The notes below the pieces were generated by a model that saw nothing but the letters and a program-made list of their open reading frames with translations, had not been told where the DNA came from and did no database searches. The position numbers and the translations under genes are program-made. A stretch of DNA of 60,000 nucleotides from Antedon mediterranea (taxonomy: Eukaryota; Echinodermata; Crinoidea; Comatulida; Antedonidae): contig NC_092672.1 of NCBI RefSeq assembly GCF_964355755.1, positions 29,014,501 to 29,074,500 on the forward strand, in the 5' to 3' direction. Shown here piece by piece: positions 48,001-58,100 of this stretch (position 1 is its first letter; each line of letters opens with the position of its first letter).

Positions 48001-51000
48001 TACTGATGATTATAATTATTTGGTGTGTTCTTTGGATTATGCTTAAATCAAGTGTTTATATTTTGGTTTAGACAACATTAGGAGGAAAGCCATAATAGTA
48101 GTAGACTAAATAATTGTCACATTGTCATATTATACTATTTGTACAGCGTCTTTTTTTGTTCAAACTTGACTGTCTTTTCACTAACAGGTGCACAGTAATT
48201 TCATTTTGATAAATATTTGTTCGGAGACTATTTTTTTTATCGAAGGTAGTATGGTCATCCTAGGATGAAAACCTTTCGAATTTTGTTTTTTTTTTGTAGA
48301 AAGGATGTATATTTATCAGTTTATCAATGTTTAACTTTCGAAGTATAAACGGCTCTTAAAGCTTGGTTCCGACAATTACTTGCATTGGGCTTACGTCATT
48401 ACGTACTACTAGTGGGAACCAAGCTTAAATGATTATTACGTAATGTTTTCTTTTACCTTTCCGTAATGCATGACTGAACCCAGGTCATACTCGACGTTGA
48501 TGGTTGCTGTCATCATTTTCTGGTAACGAGACGCTTCTTCCTGAGGTACGTTCTGCCACAGCATCGTGATGTGTTCGTCCCTGTCGGGCCTGTTGTGTTC
48601 ATGGTATACACCGATGGAGTGGCCTAGCTCGTGAATAACGCCAAACAACTATATCAGATATAAAATAGTAAAGTAGCTCCGTTTCACGTCACGTCTTCAG
48701 TTCCGTGAAACGGAACAAGTGTAACGGTATAGCTATAACATATTTATTTTTCCCTGAATGTCTACGCACAAAAGACATCCTACGAATATCCACATTTATT
48801 CTTTGAGATTCGAACCAGATCATGCTAACTATGGGGCGCATAACGACACGTGACAGGATATGTATACGTACGTGTCCTCTATCTTTGCGTCGCGTATTCA
48901 GCATCTTTACAAAACGATTGTATAGAATAATTTTGTATTTTTGTTTACTCATTTTCCTTATTTGGAAATTATATGAAAGAAGCTGCAACACTTTGCGTAG
49001 AATTGAAATTGAAAAAACATTTCAACAATCACGCTTTTTGGATCGTGTTGGTATTCTTCCAATTAGGCTTAATATAATAAACTGTCAAAATGTTAAGCCG
49101 AGCTTAAGCTAAGTGACATGCGTCACATACATGTCAAAAAATAATTTATTTAATTTGACCTATGGTAAACCACCTGTTATGAATTTCATCAATAACACAT
49201 TGTATTGAGTTTTTTTTATAATTCGATTCATTCCTGTCAAACATTTTACAGATGATAGTTGAAGTTAATTGGGCCAAAATATTTTAATTTAAAATATTTA
49301 GGCTAACCAAATTTACGACACAAAAACGACTTTATCGAAGGCTAAAATAGAGACCATCAATTAAACTTTGCAATATGGAACGTCAATTGATAAATATGTA
49401 ATAAACGTTTAATGCTATGGAACGCCATTGCTAAAATATGGTTTAAACTTGTAATGCTATGGAACGTCATTTGATAAATATTATATAAGCTCTGGAAGAT
49501 TATTTGAAAATACCACAACATTAATGGTTTACATGTTTCACGTAATTGAAGGTCTACTGATAAACGGGATAGGAATCGAAACTACGACCTACAGATCACC
49601 GAGAGTATATATTTATAATGGTAACTTACAGTATTACAGGCGTTGATAAATTGCTTTATACTATATCTTCCAACAACAGATCGACACCTAAATATAGATT
49701 AAAACAACATAATTGAATAAATAGTACCTGTAACACAATTACCATTATTATTACCGATCTCTGAATAGGGCGAATGCTTTTATGAGTTGAAATACTGACT
49801 GTTTTATTCTACAAGGCGAAGCTGCGTGGAACTCACAAGCCCCTACAACAAATAGACATTTATCATTACTTGTAATAATTTTCACTGCGATCATTGACTG
49901 CATATTATTATCAAAATAAATCTAATAATCGCAATTTTGCATTCATACTAAAGTTGATTGACTCTTTTTAAGAAAATTAAAATTTGTAAAAATCAATCAT
50001 TGACATAGTTTGTACGTTTTTTATCTACTTTCCTTTCAATTATAGAACAAGTCTGTATGTCAGGTGTTTGCTCCTGTCCTTGACTTGTCTCACATTGAAG
50101 ACGCGTTGTAGGACCATACTGACCCGATTTCAATAATATTATGACATGGCATGAATATTAGTTATTGAATATCATAGAAAAAAAATCCTTAGTTTTGTAT
50201 CGAAGAAATATCTTCATATAGAATTAGCTTAGTAATTTTGTTTTTCTCTACCGGGAATAGAAATGGATTGGAAATGTAGGGCAAAACAATCTCAATTAAA
50301 ATGAAGATATTATTTCTTTTTATCTTTTTAATTTTGCTTATTTAGTTAAAGTGGTTGGTATCTTCATATTCTCTATCTGTTAATATATGTTTTATTTTAT
50401 TTCAATACCACCAATCAATATAACCATTGAATATAACCTTTACCGTGCAACATACTGAACGAGATTAAAGTGTTTACCTGCCTTCTTTAGCATTAAATAT
50501 AACAATTGAATTGAACATATACCGTGTAATAGAACTAATATTGAACGGGATGAAAGTGTTTACCTGCCTTCTTTAGCATTAAATATAACAATTGAATTGA
50601 ACATTTACCGTGTAATAGAATTGAACGGGGTGAAAGTGTTTACCTGCCTTCTTTAGCATTAAATATAACAATTGAATTGAACATTTACCATGTAATAGAA
50701 CTAATATTGAACGGGATGAAAGTGTTTCCCTGCCTTCTTTAGCATTAAATATAACAAGTGAATTGGAAATTGACCGTGCAATAGAACTAATATTGAACGG
50801 GATGAAAGTGTTTCCATGCCATCTTTAGCATTAAATATAACAATTGAATTGAACATTTACCGTGCAATAGAATTAATATTAAATGGGATGGAAGTTTTTA
50901 CCTGCCTTCTTTGAAGAAGTTAATTCTGTCATCGTGAGGTAATGTTTTTACTGTTTTTGAGTTCCATGGTACGAATCGTATACACGTACGCTCCTCCCAC

Positions 51001-54000
51001 CTGCGCATTCCTTTCCGTAAAATTTCTTTATCAACAACTAAAAATGAAATAAACGAAGGTAAGTGATATTGAATGAATGGGACATAAATTGTATTTCATG
51101 CTTACGCCCATGCAGGTTAGGTTTTTTTGTCGGTGTGGCGTGGAGAAAATGACCATGGGATTACCCACATGGATTGTGCTTCTCCCTTTTATTGCTGGGG
51201 TCTGCCCAGGGTCATATGAGGATATAAATTCGCACCAGAGAATCTAGTCTGGGTTCCAGACGGAGTTTTGTCTTAATATTAGTTAAAAGATAAATATTTT
51301 GGCACATATGGCGTTTCATACGTATACTACTTGATTTTGGATACTCCGTCTGGGGAAACACGCACAAGTCACGTGGTTTGACACCAAGAATTCTTGGTGC
51401 ATACGATTATCCGGTTGACTAGTTTCAGCTGCATGCGATTGGCTACTCTCTCGTACACCGTTTAAATATTCATATTTCAGAATTTCAAAGACTCAACAAC
51501 TAAGATTATGCGCATGCGCTATGTTACGTTTAGACAATGTGTACTTGGGTACATTTATGAAAGTTCTGAAGGCTAGAAATTATTTTATATGCCTAGTAGT
51601 CTGGTAAACATTTGATGGGATCTTTGAAACATGAAAACTCGTCTTGATATTATGATAGGCTAGCTTCTCCGCAAATCAAACATTGAATGGATCATTTATT
51701 ACGCGGAGATAATTTTGATTTAATTCCCACCCAGACCCTGTCCTGTTCTGTGTGGGGGTGTAGCCCTGTTGTGTGCCGGTGGTATGTAGGCCTACTTCAT
51801 TGGCGTTTTATTTGGCAGGTCATACGTGCGAGTTGAGTAGGACCTACGAAAGAGGCCTAGGCCAAGGACTAAACAATTAATAAACAAAACAACTTGGCAT
51901 TACTATTTTATATTTCAACAGTCTCGATCGTACATTAAGCACTGGTAGGCCTACGTACTCGATCTCTTTCATTTTGAAACAAAATGATCATTGGTTGATT
52001 CGAAATCCATATTTACATACCGCCCGCCCCATATAGCCAAATACGGTATGATAACCTACGTCATTCTTATCGTATGTTTGTGGTCTGCAAATCGATTTCT
52101 ATACGTGTTTCACAAGTCTGTATTTTCAGACAAGAATCACGGTCAAAATAAAAACAAATAAATAAAAAAAAAAGATAATACAGACTTGGAGCAAGTCTAC
52201 AGAGAATCCCACTTGTTCCTGTTTTTGGCAAATTGCAAGCCAATTATTAACAACTGATGCTAACCAATTTGGCTACGATTTTCGTTCGTTTTTTTTTTAT
52301 TGAAAGTTAACAACGTATAGTATTGGTCATGTATCCTACCGTGAAAAGGTCAAACTAAGGACAGATTTAAAACCTGTACACGTGTAAAACATTACCCCAT
52401 TCTGACCTTAAAGCCTCCTGGACTTACAAAAGAAATATAAATTATAATCCGAGATAATGGTTACCATTTGTTGAAAGAACTGTAATTATTGTCTGCTATA
52501 GAAAATAGTTCAACGAAGAATTTCAAAAGTCACTCTGTAGGCCTACGTTGTCATTGGCTTAATTACAGAAGCGGGGTGTAGCGTGGGTACGCGCGTTACC
52601 CCCTCCATCCAGCTCCCCCTTTGACAGTACATTAAAATAATATTGTAATCGTGCTGTTATAAATTTTAACCCGATCTACATTACTACTTTACAAACACTC
52701 TGAGTTAACCACTGTTTGAAGAAGTTCTTTAAAACTAGATGTTGCATTTTAAAATATTAAATTCAATATATCTGATAAGCTACAGTACAATAACATTATG
52801 TGCTTAATACCTTTGTTAAATAATAATATAATATATGAGATAGGGGAGGTGTTTTGTGTTCATTCTCGTTATAAAACTGTGCGCGCTCGCAGTTACATGT
52901 GGATGATAGTACCAATTTTGCATTAGGAAGTTTCAATGAAACTAGTTTTTAGTGCCGGGTGTTTTGTATAGAGACAAGTTTTAAAAAAAGGATCCCATTT
53001 TTAGTGAATATCTGGGATCCGATGAATTGATTAATAAGTTGACTCTTTATTATAATTTGTACAGTATAATATATTTTAGAATGATTTAAGTTTGCCAAAT
53101 ATCACACTTTTAAATCAATGATAATCATGTAAAGCCCTGTCTGCACTATCAAACTAGTTTGTGACAAAAAAGTGTGATGTGCCCAAATATGGTAGTGATA
53201 TGCCCAAATATGGTAGTTATATGACATCATCATGTCCATATATGGATATCAAAGCGAAATATTTTGTTAGAAAGTGTGATAACGTTAGTTAGTCACAACA
53301 GAAGCCGCGGAAGTAATATAGGCCTACAGGAAAGCAATAAAAAAGATTGTTAAGTTTATATGAAAACAATTCTAACAATTTAACTACAAGTATATCAACG
53401 TATAAAATGTGTACTGAGAGATTACACTTGAATTCGGAACTTTAGAATTGATTGATTTGTTTATTTCAATTGAAAGGTATAGTTAAATAAGATAATCAAG
53501 TTTAAATGTGTTTAGAATTGTTAGGGTTGTAGGGTTGGTATTAAATTGTGCGTATCGCGTTCTCGTACGTCAAGACTTAATACTATTTTCATTTCATTAA
53601 TATACAGTAATTTGATATCATACATTAATTAATTTGTTTATTACTATAATTAAAAATAACAGTAATTTTATATATAACACATAAACTAATTTTTGTATTA
53701 TTAATATTACTAATCGAGAAAACAATTTTTAATCATGTTGTGCTCATTAATTAAATTTTTTTCCGAATTAAATAATTATGTAGGTCAAAGTAAATCCAGT
53801 TGAGAACAATTTATAAAATATCTTTATTATAAAGCTCGGTCTACATTATCAAACTAGTTTGACAACGAAATGTGATGTGCCCAAATATGGTATTGATAGT
53901 ACGTCATCGTGTCTACATTTTTTGTCACAAATTTGATAGTGTAGACAGAGCTTAAGTTTGATTGATCGGTTAACGAAGACTTTGAGAAATATCCAACATG

Positions 54001-55185
54001 TTAACTCGTCTATTAGAAGATTGCTACTCATTTGAGGCCGAGGTACCCTTCACACCAAAACACCGCAGTTCGCCCTCCGGAAACGTTCAGCTGTTTAACC
54101 CCGGTGTTTTGAACTCTGCATTTGTTGATTGTTGATTTTACCTTTCACACCAAAACACCGGGGCGTCAATTCTACGGAGTGTTGCTTTTGGTGTGAAAGG
54201 GGTAGAAGAGACTGAGTTTAGTAGGAAACAGTCGGGACCGACCAATCAGGATTGAACCCGGGGTTGTAAGGCAACAAGCACGTTAACCAGCTACACATCC
54301 ACTACTTAGCAAATACATCCTAGTGAATGTGTTAATAGAATGTGTGATTTTTTTTAAGTACAGAATTAGATTATTGTGTACATACAAGACATTTGTTGAA
54401 AATAATTATTAGTGTCATTGTTAACTTTCGTTTCTAAATTTAAATACAGTAAACACTTTTTTATGTAATCTCAACATCCCATGCCATAATACACTTTTAT
54501 AAATTGTTTACCCGCCATAATTTAAAATACTGTAGTTATAGTCTGTTGTTTTCTAGGAAATGTGTTATTAAATACCGTAGGTAGTAGGAGATTTGACTCG
54601 CAGTCTGGTCGAGTAAGACCTGTGCCCACGCGTGGGAGTCCCGATAGGGCATTTGTCTGATGTCATTGACTTCTTTCAGGTGGCTTCATAACAACTTATA
54701 TACACTTATTACTATTAATATTGCCATGATATGATGTTCCTATTGGTTATCTTATATATTTTATACATTATAGAAGATAAACTAAAATATTAATTTAAAG
54801 AGGAGTTTTAAAAGGTCAGGGTAAGTTCTATCAACATTATCATGGATTTTGCCCTAGCCGCGAACCTGATGTTATTGGTGACGTGTTGAGGGGAACGTTC
54901 ATTGAGCAATCACTGAGGCTTGTACACCTTTCAAAGTGCCCCCTAGCCCCTAAAGTTCTCCTACTTCCATCACCACTTACGTGCTTCTTCTTCTATTTTG
55001 AACGGTATAATTGCACCTGGCCAAAGTCTGTTTATGTTTGACACCATGGATCGTTTACTGCGGGATGTCCCATGACTACGCTCTATACGAATGTCGGTAA
55101 GAAATTCTGTGGAATCCTGAAAGAAAATAATAGCCATACAAGTCACAAGTAGAATGTTGCCGGCCGAGTTCATCAGTGACATCAT
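39091..55185 (-). CDS. Secreted astacin metalloprotease with EGF, CUB, three CTLD, TSP1, F-lectin and two HYR domains
   Basis: Predicted zinc endopeptidase (M12A) with recognition modules, 20 exons, 3381 nt, 1126 codons. Exons: 54981-55185, 50902-51037, 49630-49687, 48457-48648, 47736-47856, 47167-47286, 46653-46753, 46292-46410, 45674-45819, 44990-45238, 44130-44273, 43500-43769, 43110-43196, 42207-42410, 41607-41834, 41150-41401, 40556-40675, 39982-40230, 39493-39717, 39091-39245. Domains by residue: signal 1-23; short propeptide with FLTDI (variant of the aspartate-switch FxGD) and furin-like RSKR; astacin ~46-237 (HELGHSIGVYHEHNRPDRD, Met-turn SVMHY); EGF 238-277; CUB to 399; CTLD1 400-530; TSP1 531-585 (WSEWSDCPVSCGG); F-lectin to 717 (PWWKVDL, CVTEVEVF); HYR1 to 793; CTLD2 to 917; HYR2 to 1000; CTLD3 to the end. 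Catalytic residues are intact. The start is set at the Met before the signal peptide; in-frame Mets at 55281 and 55299 are alternatives. Confidence 0.9.
40396..40510. repeat. CAT/ATC microsatellite
   Basis: Imperfect CAT/ATC trinucleotide repeat with short reverse-complement GATGAT interruptions, in the intron between exons 17 and 18 of the astacin-lectin gene. Confidence 0.9.
40838..40997. mobile_element. Foldback MITE (GCTTGGTTCCCACT family)
   Basis: Left end AGCTTGGTTCCCACTAG; right end AGTGTGAGAACCAAGTTTA. Internal GCAACGCAAGCGAG and a mirrored GATTGGTCAAC segment match the copies at 24420-24562 and near 59200-59570. Confidence 0.8.
48358..48427. mobile_element. Short copy of the GCTTGGTTCCCACT MITE
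   Basis: Only about 70 bases: AAGCTTGGTTCC at one end, GGAACCAAGCTTA at the other, joined by a short core. An internally deleted copy, beside the astacin catalytic exon. Confidence 0.75.
50455..50901. repeat. ~86-bp tandem repeat that copies the exon-2 splice donor
   Basis: Five copies downstream (in gene sense) of exon 50902-51037 each carry the word GTGTTTACCTGCCTTCTTTA or a variant, at about 50472, 50558, 50638, 50723 and 50808. The real donor, at 50900-50901, sits in the same word. On the - strand each of the first three reads AAAGAAGGCAG followed by GTAAAC, which is the end of exon 2 plus its 5' splice site. The copies at about 50723 and 50808 have lost the GT. The rest of each unit is ATTGAATTGAACATTTACCG-type intron sequence. 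Confidence 0.85.
51245..52199. mobile_element. 955-bp transposable element, copy 2, with perfect 9-bp target duplication
   Basis: The same element as 13916-14881 in the same orientation, with only scattered substitutions and a few small indels. The flanking 9-mer CAGAGAATC occurs at 51236-51244 and 52200-52208. Boundaries TAGTCTGG and AAGTCTA are identical in the two copies. It is inserted in intron 1 of the astacin-lectin gene. Confidence 0.9.
52209..53829 (-). other. Intron 1 of the astacin-lectin gene, no gene seen
   Basis: AT-rich. It contains a copy of the TCTACACTATCAAAC MITE at about 53130-53250 and no coding region that could be supported. Confidence 0.6.
53832..53955. mobile_element. 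Foldback MITE (TCTACACTATCAAAC family), near-complete copy
   Basis: Left arm AGCTCGGTCTACATTATCAA; right arm ATTTGATAGTGTAGACAGAG, its near reverse complement. The core GATGTGCCCAAATATGGTA is shared with copies near 3600, 4150, 38150 and 53190. Confidence 0.85.
54044..54204. mobile_element. MITE with CCCTTCACACCAAAA inverted ends
   Basis: Left ACCCTTCACACCAAAACACC and right TTTTGGTGTGAAAGGGGT form inverted repeats flanked by TA. An internal second copy of the arm, around 54142-54160, makes it a nested foldback. It lies in intron 1 of the astacin-lectin gene. Confidence 0.7.
54235..54305 (-). mobile_element. tRNA-derived SINE head, reverse orientation
   Basis: On the - strand GTGTAGCTGGTTAACG and GGGTTCAATCC give A- and B-box-like segments about 40 nt apart. 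Acceptor-stem pairing is not convincing, so SINE rather than tRNA gene. Confidence 0.6.
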
Positions 55186-58100
55186 CAAGAGACACAGTAA
55201 CGCGCGCGTTTTACATTCTGGAATAATATCAAAGTTTGTACGCGCGCGTAAACTGTGCGTCTCTCTTAAACCGGTTTCCATTATTTGCAAATCAAACATT
55301 CCTGAACTCTGATTGGTTGGGCATCATGGCAAAAAGTAGATGGAAACATGAAGACGCATGCGCATTAACTTTTCACGGTAAAATAATAGCGCTATTTGCC
55401 AACTTCAATTATGAGAATTAAATAATGTAGGCCTACCACCGCTAGAATTGAACCTGTGGCATTATAATTTGAAGGCAATTTGCTTATCACCGAACAACCA
55501 TCCAACTAAGAATATTAATAGTTGTATTACTTTACAAACGTATAGTGAAGAAAAAGAAGAAATGAAACAGTACCAAAAAAAAAGTATGGCGCGCCACTTG
55601 GGCATATTTATGTTCACTTACTTCTTCAAAGTAATCAACTGACGGTTCTCCATTACTTATTAATATGAATATATAATACACAAGAAATATTGAACAGCCT
55701 AGCATTGCACTGTGTGAGTTATTATATTATCCCCAAGCTGAAATAAAAAAAAAAATGACATACTTAAAAGGGCATGATTCAACAGTTTATCACGTTTTCC
55801 ACATTATTCTGTTGAGAAAACTTTAGACGTGACTTCATAAAAGTAACTCTAATATCTGGGAATTCTAAATACACACACATGAGTAGAAAAAAGTTCTTAT
55901 AAGTGTGTGTGTGCTTTAACGGATTTATTTTAGTAAGTCATAGCTCAATTTTAAATGCTGTCTGGAGAAACACTCCAGTCATTGTTCAATAGCTTGCATT
56001 GTTTGTAATTCGGTATAATGAATGTTAAATTACATTAATAGGTATAAATAGAGAAAGCCATGCAGCTGTCATGTACTTGATGCACCTTAAGCCATTGAAT
56101 TTTAGAAAGAATAATTGTCAACTTTCCACAGCGAAGGACTCAACAAAAATTTAAGAATGTACTCTATTTTCAACCTTTGGTTTATAATATCATATTAAAT
56201 ACAAATTGAACATATTATTTGCTCGGTTATAAAAAAAATGGACTTCTTTATGAGTCTCAATAACTAATACTTTAAAAGAAAAGTCTGTGCCGGCAATTTT
56301 AGTTTAATTCCCGCGTGTATTTTTATATACTCGTCACAATTGTTTTACTATACAATGACGAATGTATAGTGCGTCACAGAAATGATGACTCGCGTATAGT
56401 TTGTTTGAGTCTAGTTTCTTGTCTGAGATAGTCATTTAAGGTCGTTAAAATATATTTATTAAAATGGGGCTAAGGGCTCTGAATCAATTAATTTAAAATT
56501 GAATAAACCGGAAGATGATCAATTGGATAAAAACAATTAATTTGAACGTCTGGACTGATCAATTTATATTGACTGGTCTATGGTTGTTTAGTTGCAATGC
56601 GGACCAATGTAGACGTTTCCAATAGACATACTGGGTTTAAACAATCTGAATCAAATCAATCAATCGTTCCATTTTTAAAGTACCATTTTTAACGTCTATT
56701 TCTCATAGCGCTGTCAGAATTATAAAATGAGTTTTTAGAATTTACTTAAAACTTTCCAAATTGTTGTGTTTTTAATATGTAAAGGTAGAATGTTCCAGAG
56801 CCTAGGCCCAACAGTCCTTTTTTTTATTTTAACGCTTTCCCGCCGCGCCGAATAGTCTTCTGAATTTTCCACCAACAGTACTGACAGTACTAAAAGTACA
56901 TTATTCCATTATTTTCCCTTTTTTTAAACCGTAATTTAATGCAATTTCTGTGGTATATCACTCTAAAAAAATACACTTAAAAGTATCATTCAAATGCACC
57001 ACTGTATGTCTCTACGGTTACCTGAAAACATTTATTTTTATTTTTCGTTAATAGAAAAGACGAAAAGGAATGGACCCATGCGTACCATGTTATCAGCATT
57101 TGAACAGTGAAATGTACACTTTGTGTACCGTTTATCTTCCAAGATTTATAGAAAGCAATCAACTGAAGTGAACCTTACAAAAGTGTACAGTATAAGGAAA
57201 TGAGAGCAGATTTCAACCACACGGTTGAGTTGTTGGGCACCGTGTCATTCAACGATGTGGGTAGATATTTATTTGGAGGTTAAGAAATAAAAAATAAACA
57301 ACATTTCCAAGCATACTTCACCATTTGTCATAATATATGTTAGGCCTAGTAAAGAAAGGCTGTACTTGCATGCTCAAATTATTTAGCTAGCAGCGGTAAC
57401 AAAACTTACACAGAACAATGTCAAAGATGTTTTTAAAAAAAATTAAAACAATACAACAAAAAGGGAACTCGGCGGAGTTAACATAACGTCTAAAGTATAG
57501 ATTAAGACAGTAACAGCAGAAGTTAATAGATTGCACCAAGTAAAAAATGCCTTCTAAGGAAATGTTTGAATTGGCCTAAATAAAACATCTTTATTATTTT
57601 TAGAAATCGACAGCTATGTGCGCAAGTGTAAACAAAAAATGCATAAACCGGGCACGGTAACAATAGGAACAATTCCCGAAAAAAAAAATCAAAGGCTATT
57701 AAAAGTTAAACAGACGTTAGTAATGAAAAGAAAAAAGCGCGAATATTTACCAATTTGTATTAATACAATTAAATGACATAAAACAAATGTATAACTTTAT
57801 ACAGTCTTATAATAAGGGTACACCTCCAATAAACGCCACCTTACGGTGTACGTGAACAGCGGTTGCCTGTGGTGTTATAACTTATACTGCCCTTCGATTT
57901 TTTCACAAAAAATTGACCCCTGAATTGGAATGTCCCTTCAATTGAATAATGGTCACAAAAAAAGGGGTTCTTCTTTGTGTACTTACCTCACGAATGATGC
58001 ACAATTATTCCTAAATATCCCAGTTTGAGTTACCTTATGTTTTGACAAGCACAGAGGAGAGAATAAATTCCCAGTGTTGCTGATTCGATTCCAGTCACCT

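Noticed and set aside
48689-49112. Overlapping frames on both strands of about 96-100 codons
   Set aside because: Both lie in the intron between the Cys-rich and HExxH astacin exons, with no domain and no splice sites in phase.
49790-49856. Possible extra astacin exon (reads GACEFHAASPCRIKQS)
   Set aside because: Exons 50902-51037 and 49630-49687 already join in phase and give a full GRCRSVVGR stretch; the candidate has no donor and would break the frame.
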